DNA of 64,000 bases from Owenia fusiformis (Eukaryota; Annelida; Polychaeta; Sabellida; Oweniidae). Position numbers and translations under genes: made by a program. Each line of letters starts with the position of its first letter. The first letter of the stretch is position 1. The stretch covers positions 7,339,815-7,403,814 of the forward strand of contig CAIIXF020000003.1 of NCBI GenBank assembly GCA_903813345.2, read 5' to 3'. This document shows, piece by piece, positions 35,201-43,550 of this stretch. The notes beneath the pieces are model-generated. The model ran no database searches, was not told the origin of the DNA, and saw only the letters and a program-made list of their open reading frames with translations.

Positions 35201-37359
35201 TTACGTAGTTCCGTATCACGTTCTCATTTGTTAGTGAGTATGCCATACACCCCAGGTGAATCTGTCATACACCGCAAGTGAATATGCCACATTCGTTGCG
35301 GAATATGACATATATTTGTATCGTGTTTACCGCGTAACAGTATCTACTCAGATTGTCAGATGAAAATTACGATCAATGTATTCAGCACTTGAGTATTGTA
35401 TTTTCTAATATTAAAACTGGGAGAGTTAAAAATAATTATGAAAAGCAGTTTAATTGATTTCACCTAGAGTTTTATAGTATTTGTTTTGATCATTAACATC
35501 AATTGCTTAGTGAGGAAAGGACTTGATGTAGAGTTATTACTAATCAGTATGGTTTCATTTACTCTTCAAATAATACTGCTGATTATCACAATGTACAATC
35601 ACAGCTAATTATCACAATGTACAATCACAGCTGATTATCACAATGTACAATCACAGCTAATTATCACGAATCATAATCACAGCTGATGATCACAATGCAC
35701 AATCACTGTTGATGATCACTATGTACAATCACAGCTGATTATCACAATGCATAACCACTACTTATTATCACAATGTACAATCACATCTAATTATCACAAT
35801 GTACAATCACATCTAATTATCACAATGCATAATCACAGCTAATTATCACAGTGCATAATCACAGCTAATTATCACAATGCACAATCACAGCTAAAAATAT
35901 AATTATCACAATGTATAACCACTGCTTATTATCACACTGCACAATCACAGCTGATTATCACAATGCACAATCACAGCTAATTATCACAATGCATAACCAC
36001 TGCTTATTATCACAATGTACAATCACAGCTGATTATTACAATGTACAATCACGGCTAATTATCACAATGCATAATCACAGCTAATTATCACAAGGTATAA
36101 TCACTGCTAATTATCACAAAGCATTATCGCTACTGGCTGATTATCACAATGATCAATTACAGCTCATTATCACAAGGCATTATCGCTGTTGGCTGATTAT
36201 CACAATGCACAATCACAGCTAATTATCACAAGGCATTATTGCTGCTGGCTGATTATCACAATGATCAATCACAGCTAATTATCACAATGCACAATCACAG
36301 CTGATGATCACAATGTACAATCACAGCTAATCATCGCAAGGCATAATCACAGCTGATGATCACAATGCATAATCACAGCTAATTATCACAATGCATAATC
36401 ACTGCTGATTATCACAATGTACAATCAAAGCTAATTATCACAATGTACAATCACAGCTAATTATCACAATGCACAATTACAGCTAATTATCGCAAGGGAT
36501 AATCACAGCTGATGATCACAATGCATAATCACTGCTGATTATCACAATGCACAATCAAGGCTGATTATCACAATGATCAATCACAGCTAATTATCACAAT
36601 GCATAATCAGTGCTGATTATCACAATGCACAATCAAAGCTAATCATCACAAGGCATAATCACTGCTGAGGATCTCACTGCACAATCACAGCTAATTATCA
36701 CAAGGCATAATCACTGCTGAGGATCACACTGCACAATCACAGCTAATTATCACAATGTACAATCACAGCTAATTATCACAATGTACAATCACAACTAATT
36801 ATCACAATGCATAATCACAGCTAATTATCACAGTGCATAATCACAGCTGATTATCACAATGCACAATCACAGCTAATTATCACAATGTATAATCACAGCT
36901 GATGATCACACTGCACAATCACAGCTAATTATCACAAGGCATAATCACTGCTGATTATCACAATGCACAATCACAGCTAATTATCACAATGTACAATCAC
37001 AGCTGATTATCATAATGTACAATCACAGCTAGTTATCACAATGCATAATCACTACTGATTATCACAATGTACAATCACAGCTAACTATCACAATGCACAA
37101 TCACTGCTGATTATCACAATCCTAATACTTACCATGCTTTCACACGGATGAGAATCTCGCCATCGCCAGCCTTTAGTTCTGGCTTTTTTTGCACTTTGGT
37201 GTTTTTGATGCCCCCAAATCCAAGAAGAGTTATACATCGCATCTCGGGTGGTGGAGGACTTTGGTTGACCTCTGGTTGATTATTCGTGTCTCCTTCTGGC
37301 ACTTCGGCATCTTTCGTTGCCCCCTCACTGTTCTGTGAATTCATATTTGTTGTGTTCAA
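11242..37359 (-). CDS. VAT1: Synaptic vesicle membrane protein VAT-1 homolog (VAT1/VAT1L family)
   Basis: Exons in transcript order: 37359-37133, 21050-20921, 20548-20333, 14978-14836, 14324-14221, 12793-12738, 12051-11857 and 11385-11242. All borders are GT-AG and the phases agree. They total 1215 nt, or 404 residues; human VAT1 has 393. The product is a zinc-independent medium-chain reductase of the quinone oxidoreductase type. It has an acidic, Pro-rich N-terminal tail (residues 1-38), then the GroES-like half (RVKACGLNFVDLMIRQG, FECSGDV). The nucleotide-binding glycines are in LLVHSVGGGVGHAVCQLAK (about 180-200). The C-terminal signature is WWQVDKISPMKLFEENK..GFHL. Exon 6 is only 56 nt and encodes TSNIVTGETRSFFSLAKS. 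The tail after GKIILDPG is Ser/Glu-rich. The choice between VAT1 and VAT1L is not secure. Introns are very long; intron 1 is 16 kb and full of transposons. Confidence 0.95.
11386..12737. other. VAT1 introns 7 and 6
   Basis: Apart from exon 7 (11857-12051) there is no gene. Short direct words such as gtaaataggc recur around 12270-12310. At 12641 a sequence cagggtgacccaaaaagcat looks like one end of a CAGGGTG-type element. No matching other end was found before exon 6. Confidence 0.5.
12908..13850 (+). mobile_element. 5'-truncated LINE, reverse-transcriptase C-terminal remnant
   Basis: An open frame from 12908 to the stop at 13688-13690 encodes about 260 residues. It contains FFLGVGQHAPN..GDMAW, then ETGRFQGIPLQERLCMCQQG and VEDEMHI...CDLHTDARKDF. 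This is the usual C-terminal region of non-LTR retrotransposon ORF2, downstream of the polymerase core, with the CxC...H...C finger. The 3' end has aataaatattttactaactaact, a short simple-repeat tail. The polymerase and endonuclease parts are missing, as expected from 5' truncation. It lies in VAT1 intron 5 on the strand opposite the gene. The frame is still open, so the insertion is fairly young. The precise clade (CR1, L2 or jockey-like) is undecided. Confidence 0.8.
13895..13950. repeat. GATATC-rich hairpin
   Basis: The sequence tcgaattgatatcaaatatc is followed after about 10 nt by its near inverse gatatttgatatcgatg. More gatatc words follow to about 14045. A local palindrome of unknown role in VAT1 intron 5. 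Confidence 0.5.
14325..14835. other. VAT1 intron 4
   Basis: No gene, repeat or RNA that I can recognise; ordinary AT-rich intron. Confidence 0.5.
15295..15367 (-). tRNA. tRNA-Arg (anticodon TCG), intact
   Basis: A 73-nt gene that folds fully. Acceptor GGCCTCG pairs with CGGGGTC using two G-U pairs. The A box is TGGCCTAATGG. The anticodon arm is TCTGA-CTTCGAA-TCAGA and the B box is GGTTCGAGTCC. A T-run follows four bases after the 3' end (TACCTTTTTT), the normal Pol III terminator. No intron. Confidence 0.93.
15871..15943 (-). tRNA. tRNA-Arg (anticodon TCG), intact
   Basis: Same 73-nt sequence as the copy at 15295-15367, including both internal promoter boxes. A T-run follows the 3' end (TATAACTTTTTT). 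It belongs to the 576-bp-offset duplicate block. Confidence 0.93.
16287..16359 (-). tRNA. tRNA-Arg (anticodon TCG), intact
   Basis: Same 73-nt sequence again, with A and B boxes intact. The terminator is weaker and further away (TAACTATTGTTTTG). Confidence 0.9.
16681..17553. mobile_element. Inverted-repeat element inside the tRNA cluster
   Basis: The left arm (taatgtaccataaagccatg ... ctcctctttgcaatgat ... atggttgggtgag) matches the inverse of the right end at 17450-17550 over about 110 bp with many mismatches. A third, direct partial copy of the arm lies at 17210-17330. No convincing coding sequence. Exact ends and target duplication are uncertain. Confidence 0.6.
17732..17807 (-). pseudogene. 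tRNA-Arg-like pseudogene
   Basis: Full-length relative of the cluster tRNA with several substitutions and a small insertion near the T-arm. The anticodon loop reads CTTTGAA, so the anticodon would be TTG, and the anticodon stem is broken. Probably not functional. Confidence 0.7.
18173..18244 (-). tRNA. tRNA-Arg(TCG)-like, one base short
   Basis: Identical to the intact copies from the T-arm to the D-arm. The acceptor/D junction reads GGCCTTGGGCC instead of GGCCTCGTGGCC, so one base of the 8-9 connector is missing and the A box is altered. It may be transcribed poorly or be a recent pseudogene. Confidence 0.6.
18518..18590 (-). tRNA. tRNA-Arg(TCG)-like with altered T-loop
   Basis: 73 nt, with all stems as in the intact copies. 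The B box reads GGTACGAGTCC: the conserved T at position 55 is A, which would weaken Pol III recognition and tRNA folding. A T-run terminator follows. Confidence 0.6.
18602..18864. mobile_element. 263-bp foldback element
   Basis: The outer ends tctcatactgcaccgttttt and its inverse (aaacggtgcagtatgaga) enclose an inner hairpin in which ggtccccagctgt pairs with acagctggggacc. Nearly the whole element folds on itself. Non-coding. It abuts the last tRNA copy of the cluster. Confidence 0.8.
18865..20332. other. Remainder of VAT1 intron 3
   Basis: No gene, RNA or clear repeat seen. Confidence 0.45.
21051..22179. other. 5' end of this stretch of VAT1 intron 1, nothing recognised
   Basis: AT-rich intron. 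A diverged dispersed repeat with the word tggcctcttatatt is at about 21738 and again at 27340; no boundaries could be drawn. Confidence 0.4.
22180..22800. repeat. Three degenerate direct repeats of about 230 bp
   Basis: Recurring words are gatgaaaaatcatttttgg..gcaagatgagaaagg followed by ttttctcaggcaca, with gcatcaaaatta and gttgaccttgaattaatt after the first and third copies. Non-coding, old. Confidence 0.55.
22801..24624. other. VAT1 intron 1, nothing recognised
   Basis: AT-rich, non-coding as far as I can see. Confidence 0.4.
24625..25195. mobile_element. CAGGGTG-type inverted-repeat element, one end diverged
   Basis: It starts TA|cagggtgtcccgaaagtatg. Its left arm (ttttaaagcttatcaaaagc, cggttcaattcacaaatggg, agtgtttcgccaaaataaag) is inverse to 25030-25150. 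The outermost right sequence differs, but matches the inner part of the fragment at 61317-61500 (gcagacat.ataccaatgt). A non-autonomous relative of the TA-flanked elements in this window. Confidence 0.65.
25714..26834. mobile_element. 1.1-kb TA-flanked inverted-repeat element
   Basis: The ends cagggtgggcc and ggcccaccctg are flanked by TA on each side (25712-25713, 26835-26836). The arms are about 320 bp: tagagac..aaatagcgacccagcctccc on the right is inverse to the left. The centre has a 16-bp-arm hairpin around 26253-26295 (attaccatacatggag / ctccatgtatggtaat). Next to it lies a short WPPSSP-like reading at about 26214, possibly the last trace of a mariner-type transposase. TA duplication and end sequence suggest a Tc1/mariner-type MITE. 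Confidence 0.85.
26835..27819. other. VAT1 intron 1, one small hairpin
   Basis: Contains a perfect 13-bp inverted repeat catgggctttcaa / ttgaaagcccatg with a 7-nt loop at about 27008-27040. Otherwise nothing recognised. Confidence 0.45.
27820..30459. mobile_element. 2.6-kb inverted-repeat element with GATGCAACAACACC motifs
   Basis: The ends cactggggggtatcgtgatg and catcacgataccccccagtg are exact inverses. They are flanked by the 5-bp direct repeat attat (27815-27819, 30460-30464). The arms are about 300 bp and contain several copies of gatgcaacaacacc in both orientations, including a palindromic pair next to each end. These are probable transposase-binding sites. The inside is non-coding and holds the nested element 29015-29328. 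Non-autonomous; the superfamily is not certain. Confidence 0.88.
29015..29328. mobile_element. 314-bp nested MITE with 5-bp target duplication
   Basis: The ends cactggcggatctgg and ccagatccgcccctg are flanked by actct (29010-29014, 29329-29333). Long G- and C-runs lie just inside the ends. It is inserted inside the element 27820-30459 and is therefore younger than it. Confidence 0.85.
30460..31144. other. VAT1 intron 1, nothing recognised
   Basis: Ordinary AT-rich intron. The words ctccaataaaacggagcaaa near 30858 may be the tail of an old retroposon, but nothing upstream supports this. Confidence 0.35.
31145..31448. mobile_element. 304-bp MITE with 9-bp target duplication
   Basis: The terminal repeats caaggaggattggctcccag and ctgggagccaatcctccttg are perfect inverses. 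The 9-bp word ataatctta flanks them at 31136-31144 and 31449-31457. Non-coding. A 9-bp duplication fits Mutator-like or Merlin-like transposases (family knowledge); the assignment is inference. Confidence 0.88.
31449..34176. other. VAT1 intron 1, nothing recognised
   Basis: AT-rich. An open frame of about 100 codons on the plus strand at 32330-32632 has no recognisable domain and no supporting signals. A small inverted pair (tacgagggttgatcaa / ttgatcacccctcgta, about 31865-31930) suggests a further short foldback. Confidence 0.4.
34177..34525. mobile_element. Probable GGCGTAGCC-type element
   Basis: It begins caagggcgtagccagg and ends cctcctgctacgcgtgtg, imperfect inverses. Inside, gcgaggcaa / ttgcctcacttgcctcctgc words repeat. 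No clear target duplication. Confidence 0.5.
34709..35338. mobile_element. 630-bp element built of ATATGCCATA-type short repeats, 7-bp target duplication
   Basis: The ends are gttacgcgg and ccgcgtaac, flanked by the 7-bp repeat agtatct (34702-34708, 35339-35345). Both arms are made of a dozen or so degenerate units alternating gcgg.atatggcatat and ggtgagtatgccata in both orientations. The centre is unrelated AT-rich sequence. No coding capacity. The short units are likely binding sites for a protein, perhaps the transposase. Confidence 0.78.
35576..37120. repeat. 26-bp satellite, about 59 units
   Basis: The unit is roughly gctaattatcacaatg plus cacaatcaca, with frequent gctgattatc, tgtacaatc and tgcataatc variants and occasional length changes (for example gctgctggct). 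The last unit stops about 12 bp from the splice donor of VAT1 exon 1, on the intron side. Confidence 0.92.
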
Positions 37360-38144
37360 TTCAACTCCAGAATGAAATACAAGAATATATAATTCGTCTG
37401 TTTACTCCACGCGTATCCTGACCCGATTATGCTCCTGTAGTTCTCGTGATTAGAGATGTCAGCTCTCAGGGCAGTGTCAGCTGTGTCAGTTATAACTGCA
37501 GTGATGTCATACAGCTTCCTTCAGATCTCGCCAACAACAAGCTGCAGCTAATTATCTACTTTGGATTCACAATTTTCGCTTACAAGAAATCGAAGTCAGA
37601 ACCATCCATTCTCCTACTACTTCGTCAATTTTATAATATGCTGCATAAATCCAGCTAAACTCGTACTGATTGCCAAGCAATTGCAAATATTAAGAAGTGA
37701 TTACTTTCAAATGCGGCACAATATGGCAAGTTTGCGACTGGTTTGCTAATAATATATGTCCACCCACGGATATTGCACATCACATCGTAGGTTGCATTTA
37801 CCATGTTACAGTTGAGTCTTCATTGGAATACAGTTAGAGCAACGTTTTTCTTATTTAAGAGAGAGCAATTACTTCCTATTAAGTAATCGCTGTTTACAAT
37901 ATCGTTCGTGAAAACGGAATATGGAGGAATGTGCCTTTTAAAGATGAGCTTACAGATAATAGCACTTCGATATCGTGCGTTTTTTATGTAAGGGAAATTC
38001 AATCTATTGAACGGCTGGTAATTTAAGGCTAGAGTCCTCGTGGGGAATAAAATGAATTGTTGTGCTCTGCATTACTATGATGTATACAAGAGACATCTTT
38101 TATCTTTTCCAAAATAATATTTAAATATCCAAACACCCTTTTAT
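37360..38144. promoter_or_regulatory. Upstream flank of VAT1
   Basis: The 5' UTR and promoter of VAT1 should be here, 5' of the ATG at 37359 on the minus strand. I see no TATA box in a convincing place and no other gene. Confidence 0.3.
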
Positions 38145-38263
38145 TTAGAATACCTCTCAATGTGAACACTTTTTCGGTCAAAAATGTAAACGTGTGATCT
38201 CCCATTGACTCACATGTTTAGAGACCTTGAAATGCGAACACCCGCTAATAAGAACACTTTTGA

Positions 38264-38434
38264 CCGGTGTAAAAGGGTAGGAGGTCCTATTAATTTATGG
38301 TCCTCGGCTCTCCATTGATTTCTATGGTGACCCCTTTCCCTTATTATCTTATAAGCTTACACAATCAGGGCCAGTAAGGGCCTTTAAAAAGAGGGACCAT
38401 AATCCCCGGGGGACAATAATCTCTTTCACGCCGG
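38264..38434 (+). mobile_element. CCGG-flanked MITE, copy 1
   Basis: Ends ccgg|tgtaaaag and ctttcacg|ccgg. About 167 bp between the ccgg words. It shares its right ccgg with copy 2. Confidence 0.8.
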
Positions 38435-38603
38435 TGTAAAAGTGTAGGAGGTCCTATCAAATTATGGTCCTACTCTCCATTGATTCATATTGTGACCTAA
38501 ATACAACTCTTTCCCTCATTATCTTATACGCAATCAGGGCCAGTAAGGGCCGTTAAGAAAGGGGACCACAATCCCCGGGGGACCATAATTTCTTTCACGC
38601 CGG
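38431..38603 (+). mobile_element. CCGG-flanked MITE, copy 2
   Basis: Same orientation and nearly the same sequence as copy 1 (aggaggtcctat, tctccattgatt, gggccagtaagggcc, ccccgggggac). It begins in the ccgg that ends copy 1. Confidence 0.8.
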
Positions 38604-38795
38604 TCCCAATGGCGTTCGGATTAGACAGATTTCAGTGTCATAGTTTAGTTTGTGTACCCTTACAGCTCTAGATGCATCAGATAGTTTAAACGATATATTA
38701 GAAAGATGAGACCTATTACACAAAATATCTGTGAGCGTGTATAGTAATCAGAACAACTTTTCCCTCAGCGTTCAAGTATGCTTTCAGAAACGAGA

Positions 38796-38968
38796 CCGGT
38801 GTGAAAGAAATGATGGTCCCCCAGGGATTATGGTCCCCTTTCTTAATGGCCCTTACTGGCCCTGATTGTGTATAAGATAATGAGGGAAAGAGTTGTATTT
38901 AGGTCACCATATAAATCAATGGAGAGCAGGACCATAATTTGATAGGACCTCCTACCCTTTTACACCGG
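38796..38968 (-). mobile_element. CCGG-flanked MITE, copy 3, inverted
   Basis: Inverse copy of the 38264/38431 elements (ccgg|tgtgaaag ... cttttaca|ccgg), again between ccgg words, 190 bp further on. Confidence 0.8.
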
Positions 38969-39185
38969 CATTTTGAGCATGTTTTGAAAAATGGCCTTAA
39001 AATCGTGAGCCTTTTATTATCCATGTATTATAATTATCTAGTGTTACATTTACGGGCCTTGCAGTTGATACACATTGGGGGGGGGGGGGATTATCAGTGC
39101 AAATTATCAAAAATTGGAAAAGACATAAAACCTTCGGAAAAGACAATTTGAAATTGAAAGAACAATGGACAAGGTTATATAGGTA

Positions 39186-41014
39186 CCTGTTACACTGCTG
39201 GGTTGAGTCTAACGAAGCATTTTTGTAACGAAGGTTAGCGAAAAAATTGTGTCCACACTGGCTTTATCCAACCCTAACGAAGCAATTATTTGGTGTTACA
39301 CTGCACTTAAAATGCTTCGTTGCGCCTGCGCATTACTCATCTGCCCCACCCACTTATTATTATGATTAATATTTTTATTCTTTTGATATAAACCATTGAC
39401 CAAACTCAAAAATCTATTTTTTAATCTTTATTTTAACAATTCTGCACAAAAAGACTAGTTAAAAATTCTCGGGAAAATAAAACCAGATGAATGTGATCAT
39501 TCCGTACACAAGTTCATATATTTTTCCTACCATTTCGATTTTTATATATTTCAGCTGTCAATACGATTACAAGTATTGTTTTCATTTTCTATCATTTCCT
39601 TTGGAAAACATATGGAATAAAAATAGGCCTATGTTAATTACTAGGAGGAATTTGATTTGGGGTTTATACAGAGGACTAGTATGTAATATCGTATAAAAAC
39701 GTTCAATTTCCAAATGGACTTCTCAGTTATATTTAAAATATTGTAGCCATTACTAAAATATCTCGGTGTTCGGCTGGTGGTTTAACTACTATTTCATGAC
39801 CAATTCATTTTAATATGAATATTACCCGTCTCGCCAATATTCCATGCATATTTGAGTGAGTTTGACATAAATTAGTATGTTAATACATAAGCCGTCCGTT
39901 GAATTCAAAAATGGCACAAATAGGAAGAAACTTGAATATCAGTTGTAAGCATTGTCTTACGACACATCAATAGTGTTTGGGGCTGGCCTAAAACATGCAG
40001 CCTCTCTGTGGCAAATATCTGTCGACAAGAAACAATTTTGGCCACCGTTCCTTGTCCGCAGGTTTTACCGTATTTGTATACGGAAGTTTTGAAACGTAAT
40101 TAATTCAGTATATTTAAACATGAAGTTTAAATTCAATTACAATTTAAAATCGTCGAAGAATAAAATAATGGAAGGACTAGTACAGGTATTGCAATGGGGG
40201 CGATAGCCAGTTGAATACGATTTCTGAAGAGAGACATTTTCGAATCAATCAAATCGGCTAAATTCCCTGATGTGATTCACCGGGAAGCAATTGTATCAGT
40301 ATCATGGTATTAACACCTTTAAAATTACATTCAAGGTATAATTATTCGAGGCGCAAGAAAAAATTAATATAAAACATGCATGCCACAACTTTCTATTTAG
40401 TAAGCATATCTTATGTAATTTCAAAAGTTTACCCTTCCACACTTGAGACGGAGTTTTTCGAAAGAGGGACATTTAAATATTCTAGGTTTATTCTCTAATA
40501 GATCAGATAAACGTTTTAAAACTACCGTATACATACGGTAAAGACCTGCGTTTTTTAGATTTAATACTTTTTGTCATATCAATGCGAGGAAAGGCAGGGA
40601 ATCAAATGAAATGCTACGAAAGACGGTAAATCACATTTGTACGTGGCGTTTAGGGTTTGAGTTAGCGTCAATCAGTGACGCAAAAACATGTATAGGTATT
40701 AAAATAATACGTACTTAAAAACATGTTCTTTCCTCGCGATTCCTCTCATTTAATACAAAATGATGAATGTGCTCTTTATTACGCGCATGCGCAAACCGCC
40801 AACTAAGCATTTTCTAACGAAGCTACCCGTTACACTGGCCAAAAAGCTTCGTTGGGACCTAACCTTCGTTGAATTTTCTACTCCATTGCTTCGTTATCAA
40901 CTAAGCTTTTCTAACGAAGGCGGAGGTGTTACACTGGCCCAAAATTGCTTCGTTACGAAGCTTTTTTGTCAAATTGCTTCGTAACGAAGCATTTCAACTG
41001 GCCTGTGTAACAGG
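39186..41014. mobile_element. 1.8-kb element with TAACGAAGC motifs at both ends
   Basis: The ends cctgttacac and gtgtaacagg are inverse. The outer 150-250 bp on each side carry many copies of taacgaagc / gcttcgtta and further ttacactg words. The middle (about 39350-40790) is AT-rich with no supported coding sequence. The target duplication is not clear. A non-autonomous DNA transposon by structure. Confidence 0.72.
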
Positions 41015-42023
41015 GGTCATACTTTATTTATCTCATGCTGAATGACCGAGGTTTTGACATTTGTTTTGGCTCACTCTGTATAAGTACATTAATTTACTAT
41101 TAACAGACCAATTCAAATCAAACTGGTCTTGTAATTTCTCGAATATTTGATTTTTTCCATTTTAGGAGTAAAGTTGAGATAGAAAAAGACTATACACTGC
41201 AAACCACAATTACGTTTTCTGTTCTCCTTCATGTCCAAAGGATAGATCAAGTAAACGTTACATTATTTCACTTTACGTATTCTCAAGTTTTAAAATGCAT
41301 TTTTGTGCTTGTGAGCTACTTTCTCTCATATCTTTCTAAATAATGATTTCATAAAAATCATTATGTTTCATAATATGTCGTTTATTATACAATGTTAAAG
41401 TGTACAAGTAAGGTATCCTTTTAAGATTGATACCCGATTAAATGAATAAATCTAACAAAAAATGTTTTACTTTAGTCGACTTTAGTACACAGTACAAAAC
41501 CAATGCTGATCGAATGAAAATTCTAAATTGTGCAATTCGAACTACATTCAAGCACTTGTGGGTGTTTTAATTTCAGGTCATTCTATTTCTGATAAAGGTC
41601 TCTAACTATATCGTGATATGCAATTAAAAGGTCTGCAAAATTTCCTAAACAGAACCAAAATCAAACACAAATTAGTGAAGACCATGTTTTTTCCGAGACT
41701 TCTTTGTTATTATTCAACAAACATTTGGCACGAACAATCATATTTTACTCTTTAACCAATCGTTATAAGACTATATGCAAAATCGCATATTTTTACCCAC
41801 AAAGACACCATTCGCACAAGGGTTCTATAATGTCACCCGATGTATCAATAAGCATAGGCGGAAGAAATATTTTTAGTATAGATGGCAGGACAATCAACTA
41901 CGTCTACGTGTAATTCTTCCACTGCCGCCATCTTTAGATCGGTATGAACATTACATTGATTAATGTTTCAGTTTTCCAAGCGCATTATAATTACAGGTCT
42001 ATATAACTACGAATGGCGCTCTA
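41015..42023. other. Intergenic, nothing recognised
   Basis: AT-rich DNA without supported features. Confidence 0.4.
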
Positions 42024-42915
42024 CAGGGCGTCCACTAAAAAGTATACCCAACTTCAAAGCCAGGACACTAGAATTCTGAGCAATATTTTGAAAATTCAAA
42101 GGTTGCAGTTAATAAGGCCTAGTTTATTCTCCATCAAATGGTACCTAGATCATTATGTAACTCTCAAGGATGATCACTGAGCAATCTTGACAATTATGAA
42201 AGGTGGTAAAATCAGCCCTGTGCCAAGTTAGCATTCAAGTAGGATTGACACAATAAATGTTTTTTTGTGTTCAAATCATTATCAATTTCCCTCTTGGGAA
42301 TTTGATCACAAGAGCCACTTGAACAGCAATGAAACTTGATGATATGATAATGATATGCAGCTTTGAAGTCAATTGTATCCCCCATTTAAGTCAATACACC
42401 CTTGTTGAAATCCCTATTTTCTCAGAAGAATTCAAGTTGATTGAGTCTCAACAAGTAGATTGGACATGCTTCTTAGAACTATTTGTTGGCTCTACTGCTC
42501 AGGTGTCAGTTGAACCATGTTTGCAGGCCTATTTTAGAGTAAGCCTTTTGCCAAACCTTTTTTCATAAGGGACTTACTCAGCCTCCAGTAAAGTTCATTA
42601 TGAAAGTCCTGTCCTCTTACATAATGTAACAGTAAAAGAATACCAAGCCAATTACACATCGATTGCCACACAAGAAGATAATTTGGCACAGCGCTAATTT
42701 TACCACCTATCAGAATTATCATGATTGTTCAGTCATACATGGTAGTTACATAGTAATCTAGGTACCATTAAGTGGAGTACGAATAAGGCTTTTTGCTGTT
42801 ACCTTTGTATTTCCAAAAATTGCTTGAGCAATATTATCCATTATATAATTTGATTCCTGAAGGATTCTAGTAATTTGGTTTTGAAGTTTGGTATACTTAT
42901 TTTGTGTGCACCCTG
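42024..42915. mobile_element. TA-flanked CAGGGCG-type inverted-repeat element
   Basis: It begins TA|cagggcgtccactaaaaagt and ends tgtgcaccctg|TA. The arms are about 180 bp (acccaacttcaaagccagg, gattctagtaatttggt, taggtaccatt), similar to but distinct from those of 25714-26834. Non-coding. Confidence 0.8.
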
Positions 42916-42973
42916 TAGATATAATAATACATAATACATATGTCCCTAATAATTCTTTTTTGTGGACGCCCTG
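42916..42973. repeat. Duplicated flank with a second element end
   Basis: The 3' flank tagatataataatac..aatacatatgtccc is present twice, and between the copies lies a second right terminus, ttttttgtggacgccctg|TA. This second end is the better inverse match to the left end cagggcgtcca. Confidence 0.65.
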
Positions 42974-43550
42974 TAGATATAATAATACAAAATACATATG
43001 TCCCCTAATAATTTTTATTATAACCGTTTAATATACTTCCGGCTTTTAGGCTGAATTATGCCTGCCATTAGCAGAGGTCAAAAAATAAAATCCCAAATTT
43101 TCACAATTTGGAGTACACAATGCAACAGAAAATATTACAAAATGATTTTAAATATATTATTTAGGGTTCTGAGATATAAGTTTGAGGTTATTTTTCTTAT
43201 AAATACCCAAGAATTATGTAATCAGTGTATTGACGTTTTGTATTGTTTTTCAGATATTAATAAGATAAATGTTACAAATGAATCACTTTTATATTAGAAT
43301 GACAGATGCTTAAATTATGCTAGTTTTTCACAAAATGGGTATTTATACGTTTTGAGATATAAATCAAAATATTTACGTTTTTTGACCCCTTGGGATGAAA
43401 TACATTTTTTGACCCGGACGTTTTTTCAGCAAATGGTATTTTGAAAGAATCAAGACATACCTCCATAGATATTGCTTAAAATGATGCTGCGCTATAGTGT
43501 GCTACGGATCCTTCATATTCGAAAGTTATACCATGGACTATTATATTTGT

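Larger units (their letters stand above)
38145..38640. mobile_element. attagacag-family element split by two MITEs
   Basis: The left part (aatacctctcaatgtgaaca ... cttttgaccgg) and the right part (ccggtcccaatggcgttcgg, attagacagatttcagtgt) belong to the same family as 10632-10797. They are separated by the two MITE copies below. The host repeat was therefore there first and supplied the ccgg target. Confidence 0.7.

Noticed and set aside
34709-35338. CRISPR-like palindromic repeats
   Set aside because: Units are degenerate, vary in orientation and lie between inverted ends with a target duplication, so a transposon explains them better.
35576-37120. CRISPR array
   Set aside because: The window is clearly eukaryotic, the 26-bp units are directly adjacent with no spacers, and no cas gene exists here.
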